Origin: Rotaria sordida
Taxonomy: Eukaryota > Rotifera > Eurotatoria > Philodinida > Philodinidae
DNA: 64,000 nt
Assembly (NCBI GenBank): GCA_905250125.1
Contig: CAJNOL010000011.1
Coordinates: 124,001-188,000, forward strand
Direction: 5' to 3'
The notes beneath the pieces were generated by a model. It saw nothing but the letters and a program-made list of their open reading frames with translations, searched no databases and had not been told where the DNA came from. Every line of letters starts with the position of its first letter. Position 1 is the stretch's first letter. Shown in pieces: positions 1 to 11,732 of the stretch. The position numbers and the translations under genes are program-made.

Positions 1-682
1 CACTGAACGTGACTAGTTTTCGATCACCTTGATTAGAGGAAAAGAAGTCGTGATACATACAAGAAAATATGTTTTTCGTTTTTCTCGAAATCAATTTTTA
101 CATAAAAAAAAAGTGCTGAATCGTCTCTGTCTCTCCGACATAGTACGTTCGATCGGGCTGATAATTTTCTTTACACTGAGACTGGACACTGTTTGGGACG
201 TCTACTTGATTTTTGACAGAGTTTACGAAAGAAAGCTTTAGTAAAAAAAACCATGTATTGATGGAAGTAAATTCAATGTTTCGATCTTTGTATGCGAATG
301 GAAGAAGAAATGAGAAAAATCAAAAAGAAAGTGTGCAACCGAAACAGTGTCTAGTACCTGTAAAAAAAACTCCAGCTCTATCGGACGCGTTGCAGTTGAG
401 AAAGTGGAACAAATTTTAACCTTTGCGACACAGATATTTTCTAGAAGAAAGTATTTAGGAATGTGGAGCCTATGACAGCTTTTGTTCTACTTATCGAGAT
501 CTATCGGTCCTGAAAGATTCAAATATTTCTGATGAGTCATTCCTTAGAAATCTTGGAAAGAAGGGCGACACCCTTAAATGACTCGTTGCTGGCAGAGACT
601 TCGACACGATGAATGACACTTTGTAAAACAAGCCAAGAAATGCTGAAAATGAGAATTGAATAATAATGAAAGAAAAAATTTA
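1..682. other. Intergenic, no gene recognised
   Basis: AT-rich sequence with only short open frames (about 60-70 codons) that have no recognisable motif, no clear splice structure and no low-complexity protein bias. It ends at the TA dinucleotide where the palindromic element begins. Confidence 0.5.
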
Positions 683-1037
683 CAGTCCTTTGGTCTAAAA
701 TTTAGATTGAAATTTTGCATTTTTTCAGTTTCGGTCTTTTTTATTCTTTTTATTTTTTATATGTAATAGAAGGTATTTATTATATATAATACCTATGGCA
801 CTATAGAGGTAGTGACACTCTATAACCAACACTATATTAAATAGCGATATCTATTGAGAATTGAAATAATGACTCATATTATCCATAAGTAAGACTTTAT
901 CATATCTTGATTTTTTTATATATCTACACTGTGTTTCTTATATCTTGTATTGATTGAATATTTACCTAAACACAGTAGCTATCATTTGCCAATAGCATTT
1001 TGCTTAATTGTTTATAATTACTTTCTTATGATCGAAA

Positions 1038-1723
1038 ATGGACATTGATCCTGACAATGCTGATTCTTATGGCAGTGATTGTGGTCACGGTGGTATTCGT
1101 TCAGGAGCTGGTCGTAAGAGGAAAATACGATCATCATCAATTGATATAATGACAGATGCAAGAAGAAAACATGCTGCACGTCGACAAGAAACAGATGAAT
1201 TGAGAAAATGGATAAATGAATTAAAATGGTCGCATCAAGGTGTTCCATCGACTCGTCGTGATAATGCTACAGCATTGTTGTTTATATTTAATCTATTATT
1301 AGAAGATGATAATTTAACACAAACAGAAGCAATTGATACAGCTGGTCGATATTTAGGTCGTAGTGCTGCTGGTTTATGTGCATTGGTAGCACATTGGAAT
1401 AAATATCAAGAGATATACGTTGAATCAGGTACAAGAGGCAGACCATTTGGTCAACAATCATCAGAATTATTTGTATCTTTACCTCATTTTGTTATGACAA
1501 GTATTATGGATCGTCATGCAGAAGGTAAAGCTACTACGGTTAAAGATATACAACAAGCAATTGTTGATACATATCAAGAATACATAGGCTATTGGCCGAT
1601 ATATTATCTTATGCATGATAAAATGAAATTATCATATGGCTTATTAAAAGACTCGGCCAAGTTAACAGAAGATGCTGATCGAATCAAACGTATTCGACAA
1701 TTTCTGGTCAAATATGCTACTGC
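1038..1723 (+). pseudogene. Transposase N-terminal half, left arm copy
   Basis: The frame starts at ATG 1038 with MDIDPDNADSYGSDCGHGG and gives about 228 transposase-like residues before it enters the palindrome centre. A basic stretch (GAGRKRKIRSSS) is followed by a region resembling the helix-turn-helix part of IS630/Tc1-like DDE transposases, including GRPFGQQS, IMDRHAEGKATTVKDIQ and EYIGYWPIYYLM. The frame stays open for about 48 more codons after the arm ends, but those codons are the antisense of the same gene and are meaningless. No DDE catalytic domain is present, so it cannot move itself. A DNA-binding fragment could still be made; that is speculation. Confidence 0.65.
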
Positions 1724-1748
1724 TTCTTTATTCTTTTGTAAATTCAGA

Positions 1749-2434
1749 GCAGTGGCATATTTGACCAGAAATTGTCGAATACGTTTGATTCGATCAGCAT
1801 CTTCTGTTAACTTGGCCGAGTCTTTTAATAAGCCATATGATAATTTCATTTTATCATGCATAAGATAATATATCGGCCAATAGCCTATGTATTCTTGATA
1901 TGTATCAACAATTGCTTGTTGTATATCTTTAACCGTAGTAGCTTTACCTTCTGCATGACGATCCATAATACTTGTCATAACAAAATGAGGTAAAGATACA
2001 AATAATTCTGATGATTGTTGACCAAATGGTCTGCCTCTTGTACCTGATTCAACGTATATCTCTTGATATTTATTCCAATGTGCTACCAATGCACATAAAC
2101 CAGCAGCACTACGACCTAAATATCGACCAGCTGTATCAATTGCTTCTGTTTGTGTTAAATTATCATCTTCTAATAATAGATTAAATATAAACAACAATGC
2201 TGTAGCATTATCACGACGAGTCGATGGAACACCTTGATGCGACCATTTTAATTCATTTATCCATTTTCTCAATTCATCTGTTTCTTGTCGACGTGCAGCA
2301 TGTTTTCTTCTTGCATCTGTCATTATATCAATTGATGATGATCGTATTTTCCTCTTACGACCAGCTCCTGAACGAATACCACCGTGACCACAATCACTGC
2401 CATAAGAATCAGCATTGTCAGGATCAATGTCCAT
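1749..2434 (-). pseudogene. Transposase N-terminal half, right arm copy
   Basis: Mirror copy of the left-arm frame, starting at 2434 and reading toward the centre. The translated protein matches the left copy throughout the arm; differences are confined to the few codons crossing the 25-base spacer. It lacks the same C-terminal catalytic half. Near-identity means the duplication is young or the arms are kept alike by gene conversion. Confidence 0.65.
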
Positions 2435-2789
2435 TTTCGATCATAAGAAAGTAATTATAAACAATTAAGCAAAATGCTATTGGCAAATGATAGCTACTGT
2501 GTTTAGGTAAATATTCAATCAATACAAGATATAAGAAACACAGTGTAGATATATAAAAAAATCAAGATATGATAAAGTCTTACTTATGGATAATATGAGT
2601 CATTATTTCAATTCTCAATAGATATCGCTATTTAATATAGTGTTGGTTATAGAGTGTCACTACCTCTATAGTGCCATAGGTATTATATATAATAAATACC
2701 TTCTATTACATATAAAAAATAAAAAGAATAAAAAAGACCGAAACTGAAAAAATGCAAAATTTCAATCTAAATTTTAGACCAAAGGACTG

Positions 2790-5700
2790 TAGTAATAATC
2801 GCTATTTAAAGAAATTAATAGAAAATGTAGTACATGTTGATATTAAAATAAATTAGTAGAAGCTAAATCAATTTGAACTATTCTAGTTTTACAGTGAGCC
2901 TTGTGCATCGTAGAGCAAGAACATGTTTTTCAATTTCTACTAGTAGTCACCTGAGTTTATGTAGGTTTTCACATTTTATCATGGTTAAATCTATTGATCT
3001 CGATGCGAGAAAAGGGCTAAAGCTACCTAGACTCACCATCCTCATGTTTTACGTCGCGTCTGTGGAAATTTCGACCTGTTATCAGAAAACTCTGTGTCGA
3101 ATTTTTCAAGGTAGTTTTTCTAAGTTCCTTTCTCTCAGATAGACTACCTTCAACTGTCTGTCAAATTTTTAGCTCTTTTCACTTCTAAAAACTATCGAGA
3201 GCTCTGCTTTGACCTTTCTTTACTATTGCATTATCGTTTAATACTAATGATACATCCATTCTATTGATGAAAAGGTTTCATAAATATTTCATTGAAATAG
3301 AAATTGCATTTTATCAACTGAATAAAACAGTAAATTTAACTAATGAGTGATAATTCTATTCAAAAAACGAGTTCGAAATTTAGAAGACAAAGTCTGATTG
3401 AATATCTTTTTTCCTTATGTGTTCATTAACGAGAGAAAAAGGAAAAAATTAACTCATCGAATTTATTGAATAAAATTCATAGAAATATCATTAAAAATGC
3501 CGAGCTTTCTTCCAAGGGAAAAATTCTTGGTATGACATCAAACAGTTGATGTTATCAAGGTATTCCGAAGAATATCACTTTTTCAATGTTCAATATTTAT
3601 TACAATCATCGCTTATCATTTTCGATCAGCTCGTCGTTCATTTCTCAGTCACCATTTGTCGATGCAAAAAAATCTCATCAGTGAAAGAAAGCCTGTATCA
3701 TTAGATTAGTCTTTCACTTTTCGTCTGTCAAATTTTTCCTAAAAATCCACTATATACTTCTCGCTTTGGTGACTAGTTATTGGAAAATAAAAAATATTTT
3801 ATGTAACAACATTCATGATCGACAGGCCAAGTAGAGAATCACTTTTCATAAATATCAAAAGTTGATATTTTCTTACCAACAAATGAAGATCAAGATGATT
3901 TATTTTATCTTCAAATTGTTGCTGTTCTATAGGTAGAAAATCAATTTCAAATTGATTTAGATACAGAAAATACAACAATATCTATTAATGAAACAACTGG
4001 TAGTTTTGGTTGTGGAAACGTCGCTTCAATGCGCTGATAAAATGAAACTATAACAAATTGGTTTTAATGGAATTATTTATTTTTAAAATTTATCCAAGAG
4101 GTTTTATATCCTTTGTGATTTATCAACATTATCCTTGAACAAATTTACAAAAAATTGAACAAGTCAATGTCAACAGTGTTGATTTTTTTAAAATATACAC
4201 ATGATATACATATCTCATTGTCAAGTTAATGATCAAGTTTATTAAGATATTTTAACAGAAATACAACGAAAACGTGCTTTTATTATTTTAATTGTTCATC
4301 TTCTTGATATAACTAATTCAATTAGTTAATTATAACTACATCGTGTTGATCAAACAACAAATAATTATCATAGTGTTAATCTTATGTTATATTTGGTCTT
4401 GGCAATAAAGTTGATGTATTATCAAAATGCAGATTTGTTTAAAATTAGAAATAGTTTGTTGTCATACAAATGAGATCCAGAGATCTTTTTGCATATATGC
4501 AAAAAAAAAACTAAGCAACAAAATAATGTAAATATCGAGGGATCCGAAAACTACTTTATGAAAAACAATTAAATATCGTCGCTATGGTTTGACGAAATCT
4601 ATCATTGATTTCAGTGTCATGTCTCCGAAATTTCTTGTTATTTACAACATCATTTTGTAAATATCAAGGAATTAACTGAGGAAGCAGTAATTGTATTTTT
4701 TTCAAAACTTGTCAGCGATTATACAGACAATGCATTTAAGCTAATATTCATTTGAAAAAGAGAAGTCGTGAGTATTTTTTGAATACCTTTTAATAGAAAC
4801 TTGCGGTGTTCACCATTGAAAAAAGGAGATAAAGACGCATCAAAGCACGTATTGCTGTTTTTTCTAATATGCTTTATAAAGAATTTTTAATCACTTATTA
4901 CAAAAAACGTGCAGAAAAGTCGGACAAAAACTAAGAAAAAAAAAGGTAATTTTTTCACACGATTTCTGGATAAAATAGGGTTAGAATTTTGGGTAGAATA
5001 TCCATAACTCTCGAAGGATTAAGACTGAACATCTGCCACTTGTGTAGCATTTAGATCTTTGATTGACGGTTTTAATGCACTCCTAAAAGTCAAAAATTCA
5101 TCCTGATGATCGGACGCGATACAATGGTTTATAAAAAGCTCAATTGGAAATCCTCAAAGAACTTATCAAAATAATCTGTAATATATGATTCGATGTATCA
5201 TAAGTTTCTCTTTTCAATGGTGAAAATTGTAGGTCTCCATCGTATTTTTATCAACAATTATTCAAAAAACACTCACGCCTTCTCTTTTTTTTTTAAATGA
5301 ATATTAATAATTATTTTATTTTAGACAATGAATCTTATTTGTCTCTTGTATGTAAATGTCTCAAAAACGAATGTACAAAACGTGATTTACGAAAACAGAT
5401 AGTCAAATATTATGGTTTAATCAGTATTTGAACTGGACATGAACTTGAAGAACTTATTTTCAAAATATTTCATTATTGGTCAAAGCACGACTTGTCTTGA
5501 CTATTTTTCTTTATTTATCTTTTTCATTTTATGTACACGTGGTTGTTAGGAATGACATTTATCGTTCCAACATTCTGTGTTATTTTTTCGGTCTACTTGG
5601 TGATTTTTCATTCGTTATCGATACTCAGATTTATATATAGATTATAGGCAATACTGAAATTCTTGTTTTCATGTAACAAAATTAAAATTCAACTAGAGAC

Positions 5701-6700
5701 AAATTCATACAATCAAAATAGTTGAAATCGGAGTAGAATAACTATTTTTTAGTCAACAATATGAAACTCAATGAATTTTAGTCTATTCACTGATATTGGT
5801 ACAATTACCTCGTTTTGAATGGTATCTTGTCGAATGAAAAATTCGCAATTGTTTGGATGTGGGTAAAGAGAAGATCATCAACTTCCACACTCTCAATACA
5901 TCATCAAAAGCATTTTATTTTATAAGACTTTTTTTCTCGAAATGTTTCAATTAAGGAATTCATAATATGTTACTCTAATTACTGATAATACAACGATTCA
6001 CTACTATCTAATTTGACAGTTGGTGAATCAGATTCAGACTATTTTTGTATTAGATTGTAACGCGTACATTCATATTTCTACTGCTTATCAACACGTCTAC
6101 TATGGTTGTAATTTTTCTCTCATTTTTTTTCTACTCCACTCTGCTTTTAGTAAAGCACGTGATTGTGTGAATTTATTTCTTGTTGAATTCTAATTTTGTC
6201 CGGTGAATTCATCGATGAAAGGTTATGTATTCTACATTTTACAATCGTCCATTTGTTTGATTAAAATAGATGTTATATATTTATTTTCTGTCAGATACCA
6301 TCAGGATAATAAAAAAAACACCTTTCACGAGAATTCTGTTTCTCTTATCTTGTGAACAATATGAGAGATTCAATAATAAATATGTATAATGAGAGAATTT
6401 ATTTCTATAATTATTAAGTAAAAAGATTCACGCGCTGTACAATATTGAAAATAGTCCATTTGGAAATCGGGATCGAATACTAGTCGTACGTTTAATTTTT
6501 CAAAATATTTAAAAATTAACAATAAGCGCGATGATCTGTAAGGGAAGTATTCTTATTATTGCTAATGTATACATTCAGTAAATACCAATAGATAAAGGCA
6601 GGCTTATAGCTCAATCAATTTTATGTGTATACATAAAAATTCATTTCTGTTTCATCAAAATATTTTTCAAAATTTGATATTTTTTTCTTCGTGTTTTTAG
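2790..6700. other. Gene-poor stretch with weak coding relics
   Basis: No intact gene. Around 3884-4015 and 4258-4330 short runs read like protein (for example DLFYLQIVAVL and RAFIILIVHLLDI on the + strand) with codon use like the host genes, but they are interrupted by stops and I cannot name a family. A further run near 5332-5430 (NESYLSLVCKCLKN) looks similar. They are probably remnants of one decayed gene. An inverted-repeat element lies at 4741-5310. The rest is AT-rich with no visible signal. Confidence 0.4.
4741..5310. repeat. Inverted-repeat (MITE-like) element
   Basis: The left end, around 4745-4782 (ATATTCATTTGAAAAAGAGA then a GTGAGT-rich run), is mirrored at the right end near 5268-5306, and an inner pair (CACCATTGAAAA near 4812 and TTTTCAATGGTG near 5212) is also inverted. 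The span is about 570 bases with no coding capacity. It lies between two coding-like scraps, as if it had inserted into a decaying gene. Exact ends and any target duplication are uncertain. Confidence 0.45.
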
Positions 6701-7248
6701 ATGGCATTATCTGATAACAAATTGTATGTAAATGGTTATGATGAATTGAAAAATACATTGAAGAAATTAGGAAAAGATAAACGTATTTTTGTACTCTTTT
6801 ATGGTTCAAAAGATAATCAAGGACATAGCTGGTAGATGAAGAAATATAATATTTGTTGAATTTGATTTTGCTTTATTTCATATAGGTGTCCGTATTGTGT
6901 TGAAGTAGAAAAACCAGTAGAACAAACTGTTGAATATTTGTTACCGTCTAATGGAATTTTTATTGGATGTTCAGTAGGTGATCGAGCAAGGTAAAAAAAA
7001 TCAGTAAAATAAAAAAAATAAAATTATTCTGAAGTCTCTTTTTGTTTAGTTGGAAAGATTCAAATTGTTCTTTCCGAAAAGATCCTCAACTTCGATTGAC
7101 AAATATTCCAACTTTAGTTGAATGGGGAACGGTAGGACATAAATAACTATATGAATAAGTCTTTACTCTTTTTGTTTAGAGTAAACGTTTGACCGAGAAT
7201 CAGTTGCTCGATCCTGACATGATTAAAATTCTCTTTGAAGAAGATTAA
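6701..7248 (+). CDS. TXNDC17: Thioredoxin domain-containing protein 17 (TRP14)
   Basis: Four exons (6701-6831, 6886-6990, 7050-7131, 7180-7248) joined by GT-AG introns of 48-59 bases give 128 residues, close to the 123 of the human protein. The family active site WCPxC appears as WCPYC (human WCPDC), preceded by FVLFYGSKD and followed by EKPVEQTVEYLL, GDRASWKD, FRKDPQLRLTNIPTLVEWG and a C-terminal ILFEED that matches the family end. TRP14 is a cytosolic oxidoreductase reduced by thioredoxin reductase; it acts on selected disulfides (dynein light chain, cystine) rather than as a general thioredoxin. A splice-acceptor-like TTTTTAG sits directly before the ATG, so a 5' untranslated exon or a trans-spliced leader may join there. 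Poly(A)-like AATAAA motifs follow near 7360. Confidence 0.93.
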
Positions 7249-7974
7249 TTGAAAATATTTTTCTAATATCATAATGATTTATAGCTATAGACAACTGCAT
7301 TCTTCTAAATAATTATGATTAGTGTTTTTTTTTTCTTTAGGAAAAAAATGTTACCATTAGACAAAATAAACTTAAATATTAGGCAGATTAATCTAGAATT
7401 GTCTTTCATTCCTATTGTCGTCAGTATAATAAGTGAATTCCAATAAGGTTGCTATGTTGAAAAATGAAAGGATAAATATCGATTCAAATAAAATAATGAA
7501 AAATGCAAGAATATATACTCATGAAGTGTCCTACTTAACTGATGGAAAAGATGTATTAGTGATTGAACACAATTTGATACAATTTTTTGTCATTTAGCTT
7601 ATTATCAGTCACTCATCAAACTTCTAATCGAAAACTATATCATATAGAACCAAACAGTCTCGACTATTAAGATTAAGAGGAAGAAAAAAGATAAAAGCAC
7701 AAAATAAACTTGCTATTCTGGCGTATTATCTTCAGGATTATCATATTGTAATAGTAAACTGTTGGGAAATAAACGATTAGTTCTTGATAAAGGAACACCA
7801 TTTTTCTCTTACACTCTGACAGTGAATATCTGACTTCCAGCTAAAGTTCGACTGACTTTAATTGTTCGTGAATCCATTGATTAAATAGTAATGTGAATGT
7901 GGAGTGTATATTCATCTGATCAATGATATTGTACTTATTTCCACCCATCAACCACAGCTGGGCAAGTACGGACT

Positions 7975-8057
7975 TTTTCGAGTACGAGTACTGAATCCTC
8001 GAGTATGAGTACGAGCACGAGTACCGAACCCTCGAGTACCAGTACGAGTACGAGTAC
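7975..8057. repeat. Left subterminal GAGTAC tandem repeat of the hAT element
   Basis: Irregular tandem copies of GAGTAC and its variants (CGAGTACGAGTACTG and similar). Subterminal short repeats like these are the known transposase-binding zone in hAT elements; here they form an unusually long, almost microsatellite-like block. Confidence 0.7.
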
Positions 8058-8209
8058 ATGATAGTCTGTTTCCCAAGATCTCGATACAGAAAATTTAATT
8101 TAGTAGTGTTAGAGATGATCTATTAATTTTTAGATCGAGAAGTCGTTTAAGGCATGAATCAAAATGTTTTAAATCAATATTTTTTATTATCAAGTTTCAA
8201 AAAGTCAAA

Positions 8210-8601
8210 TTAAAACAAAACTTTATTACAGTTAAGAGAAGTAAGCAAGCATACACTTTTTGAAGTTAAAGATGCACGATGGGGACGCATTATAAAACCA
8301 CTTTGAGAAAATACTCTTTCAATAGGAGCTGATGTCGCCGGCACTGACAAGTATTTCAGACCAAGTTCATATAAAGAAGGATAAAGATTTTTCTTGACGA
8401 AAAGCAAATTACTTTCACCACTTTTTTCCGATAGAAAAGTATTAAGCTCTACCAAAATTTTTTGTTTCTCATCAAAAGAAGTCTTTTTTATATCATTCAA
8501 ATAAAGAAAAAGGCATTTTCGTTTTGGTATTGTATCAAAATGTTTTGTCAGCTTATCGCTAGCATCTTGTTCAGGTGCGTTCGGCTCATCAGCTCCCTCT
8601 T
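8210..8601 (-). pseudogene. hAT transposase C-terminal dimerisation exon
   Basis: Reads from an acceptor (AG just before 8601) to a stop at 8210. The hallmark of the hAT C-terminal dimerisation domain is clear: YPSLYELGLKYLSVPATSAP, then IERVFSQSGFIMRPHRASLT, then LLTSLNCN. The upstream catalytic exons, zinc finger and RNase-H fold are missing, so only the last about 130 residues remain. The exon itself has no interruption, which fits recent shrinkage of an active element. Confidence 0.85.
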
Positions 8602-8945
8602 CCTGTAACACAGAAAACATCAATTTTGAGAAAAAACTAACAAAAGAAGTATGGTTTTTTTCTATAACACACACAACTTTACCACAACTTAAAGATTATC
8701 AAGTCATAACAATTTAAAACGTGCATCAAGAAGAGGTGCAATCAGAAAAATAGTATTAGAAAAAACGCTCAGATATACAATAAAAAGCAAATGACACATC
8801 ATGATGTGGCGTCTATGTATTTATCTAAATATATGTATATGTATGTGTAAAAGAAAATGAAGAAATCACCTGTTCATTACATCATCAAAAAAATATACTA
8901 AAATTTTATGTAACATTATTTTGATATCATGCATACTTAAAATCT

Positions 8946-9062
8946 TGAGTACTCCGCCCTCGAGTACGAGTGCGACTATGAGTACTTACCCTTCAAGTAC
9001 AAGTAAGAATACGAATACGAGTACCTACCCTTCGATTACGAGTACGAGTACGAGTACTTCGA
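8946..9062. repeat. Right subterminal GAGTAC tandem repeat of the hAT element
   Basis: Mirror block of the left repeat, made of GAGTAC, GAATAC and AAGTAC units in the opposite orientation relative to the element ends. It is about 115 bases, longer than the left block. Confidence 0.65.
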
Positions 9063-9088
9063 GTATTTTGCCCAGCTCTGCCATCAAC

Positions 9089-11176
9089 AATCGCACCTAC
9101 TCACAGCTACAGCCACGGCCACACCTCAATCCGAATTATTTTGTAAAGCACGACAAGCTATCCAATCATCAAAATGAATTGTTGTACCTAACAAAAAGGA
9201 ATGTATATTACACGATAAATCATAAATCGCAAACACTACTTGGATGAACATGCACTTGAATAATTGGCACTGATATTCTGACATTTCATTTGTTAACAAC
9301 AAATGAGGAACACTTTTCGTATTAATATGAATACCACCGGAGACCAACTAGGTCTTAAGAAGATGGACACGATCATATTTCATTTTCTCCAAGGCACTTT
9401 AATAAATTTCGGCCATGTGTGTAGGACCTAAAGGAATTATTATATATTTTATCATGAAAATGATTTGAGAGATACCTCCTATTTTTTGTGGATTATTGAT
9501 AAAATATTTTGTGCATATATTGCGACAAAATTTTCTCCTATCAATGATTGCGTGACTTGAAAATAGGCTTTGATTCATATGATAACTTTTTAAGAGAATC
9601 CTCCTCTCTCGACCAACAATGCATTAGTTCAAATATTTGTGCTAATGTTTATTTTGAATTACTATAAAATGCTTCATTTATAATTGGTTTTATGCTGTTA
9701 TATGTGCGACAACGAAAAAATGTAACCTACGGAGATAGAATAATGACTTCATTGGCATTTGTTTAAAAAACATACCTTAATCTCCTCTAATTTGTGAATA
9801 AGCACGATATAAATTTTTATAATTTTTTTTACAGCACTCTTTATTATTTGACTCTTTTATAAAACTTTTAAATATTGCAGAAATTGTATTGTATTATATT
9901 GTGTTGTTAATTCGTGAAACATTCTAAGGTTCATTGTATTCAGATCATTCCATGCCGATAAAAATATTCATATTAATCATATTGATTTAAATTTGAATTG
10001 AATTTTTATTGAAGAAAATATTTGTGATGAGTGCATACTGACAACCTTATGTTATATAACTGCTCTCCAATTCAAAAGAAATTATCATGTTATTATTAGA
10101 AATGTCTTTTTATAAATCGATAGTAGATATTTCCTCTGTTTTCCTCATTATCTCTCTATACTAGATAGTTCTTTTCAGGTGTGGGGTCTCCATTTCAATT
10201 AACAGCTCCATATCCGTGTTCTTTTCATTCTTGCAGAGCATCTTTTTCGAATAGTCCCTCATTAATTCAATAGTAGTGTGCTTCTGAGTCAATAGTTTTT
10301 TTGTCTATTCTTTCTTAATATATACAAACAGTGATGGTGTGCTTACTCTGCACAAGTACCGAAATATATTTCAGCGAAGAGTAAATTTATCGGAATATAT
10401 TAGAAACGTAAAACTATGGGCCTATTCAAATGACTAAGGAGTAAAGCCAACGACGTTTAACTGCGACAGATGTTGCTGTTTGACATATATCATTAAACAA
10501 TATGGTTTCAATATTTTTTTATTTTATTTGGGAAAATTAGGCAAACTTCAATAGTGGAAAATGGTGAGCTGATATTTTGGCTAGACGATGTCTGATATGT
10601 CTATATCTATTTTGGAATTATTGGAAATTTTAAGTGGATGCAGTTATATTTGTATTAGTTGATTTTGATCTGACTGATTAAAATTCACGTGATTAGATGA
10701 GCCGATGATTGAACGCAGCTTATGAAATAGAAAAATAAACATTTCTCTCTTTGTTGCTGTTCAATGTATATTATAATTCTGTTTTGACTTTTCGGTAATG
10801 TGATTATTGTTTAAGATGTCATAACAATACTGATGCATACACTAATAACACAAATAATACACCTATGTATGGCATGATTTACAATTTGAACAGTATATTC
10901 ATGAAATACTTTCTATTCTGCTTTTAAAACTATTCCGTGGTATGTATTCGTTTTTATAAGAATGATTTTATGTCATTATAAATCGAATCAAACATATTAT
11001 CTACATTCTTTTTCTGTTTTTCATATAGAACATACGTGGGAAGTTGAAAAGTTGTCTGAGTCAAATTCAATTCGATTGCGAAAAATGTAGGTGTGGATGG
11101 AGTGTGCACGTGCGTGGATTGGTGTGTTTCCTTCGTCCATACCTTCAACGTTTGTTTTGTAATGTAATCTTAATAA
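9089..11176. other. Gene-poor stretch downstream of the hAT insertion
   Basis: On the - strand, 9347-9126 gives an uninterrupted run of 73 codons (including HLLLTNEMSEYQCQLFKCMF) that looks like decayed coding sequence. On the other side of the hAT element, 7950-7844 gives KYNIIDQMNIHSTFTLLFNQ on the same strand, so the hAT probably landed in an already broken unnamed gene. From about 9350 to 11176 I see only AT-rich sequence with short uninformative frames. Confidence 0.4.
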
Positions 11177-11705
11177 GGATGCTATAATTTTTCATATGAC
11201 GCAAATCGTGGTATGGTTGGAATGAAAGGCGTATCATTTTCAGTACCCGATCAACAGAAATCAAATCTTTGGATTATTGAAAACACGAATGATGGACAAA
11301 TTTATACAATAGATCTCGATTCAGAACGATGTTACAAATCAACAATGCCAATTAAGCCATTGCGTTGTATACCAGGTACATAAATATCTCCGTTGCTAAT
11401 TAATGATTTTGTTTTTACTTTAATGTCTATGACACTATTCACTGTTGGTTATTCTATAGATTCAGCAACTTATTTACATTCATTTTCATATGGATGTGGT
11501 AATAAACAAATTCCTGCTGATACATGGCTTGTAAAAATAGATAATGTCCTTAACTCTGCAACTGTTAGTCATGATGGTCTTTGTGTTCCGTTGACTGGAC
11601 ATAGTTTCCTTGCACAACCTCGTAAGAAATTATTTCATGTAAACATCAAAGGACTGTTGTGAAAAAGCTATGATGAAATTTTCAGCCCGATATCATGACG
11701 TTTGA
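11177..11705 (+). pseudogene. Ependymin-related protein fragment
   Basis: Three exons (open from 11177 to 11375, then 11460-11621, then 11686-11705) with GT-AG introns read SYDANRGMVGMKG, WIIENTNDGQIYTIDLDSER, CIPDSATYLHSFSYGCG and TWLVKIDNVLNSATVSHDG. This follows the ependymin/MERP layout: a strand ending SYD, a GxxYxID strand followed by a cysteine, CIPD, then a TW strand and a further cysteine. Ependymins are secreted, glycosylated lipid-binding proteins with a LolA-like fold. The first exon with the signal peptide was not found, and the last exon stops after PRYHDV, short of the family C-terminus, with a hairpin element starting about 30 bases later. I read it as a truncated gene; a divergent working gene with an unseen first exon is possible. 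Confidence 0.6.
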
Positions 11706-11732
11706 GGAAGATATCGACCAAACAAGGGTCAA

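Larger units (their letters stand above)
683..2789. mobile_element. Giant palindromic Tc1/mariner-type element
   Basis: The element is bounded on both sides by TA (681-682 and 2790-2791), the target duplication of the Tc1/mariner superfamily, and its ends read CAGTCCTTTGGTC inward from each side. The two arms, 683-1723 and 1749-2789, are each 1041 bases, are inverted copies of one another and appear almost identical; I noticed one mismatch next to the 25-base centre (1724-1748). Each arm carries the same 5' half of a transposase gene, so the element consists of two left halves joined tail to tail and lacks the catalytic part. Transcribed in either direction it would fold into a hairpin of about 1 kb. 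The family name rests on the TA duplication, the terminal repeat and the transposase N-terminus. Confidence 0.85.
7953..9080 (-). mobile_element. Internally deleted hAT transposon
   Basis: Both flanks carry the 8-base duplication CCATCAAC (7945-7952 and 9081-9088), the hAT signature. The ends are inverted: CACAGCTGGGCAAGTAC on the left and the complement of GTATTTTGCCCAGCTCTG on the right. At 1128 bases it is far shorter than an autonomous hAT; only the C-terminal dimerisation exon of the transposase remains, so it would need a helper. Both subterminal regions are tandem GAGTAC repeats in opposite orientation. The perfect target duplication indicates a fairly recent insertion. Confidence 0.85.

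Noticed and set aside
1038-1868. 276-codon frame as a full protein
   Set aside because: Only the part up to 1723 is sense. The rest is the reverse complement of the same gene read across the palindrome axis; the mirrored frame has the same problem.
7841-8059. Tyrosine/serine-rich frame (YSYSYSR type)
   Set aside because: It is a translation of the GAGTAC tandem repeat of the hAT end, not a gene.
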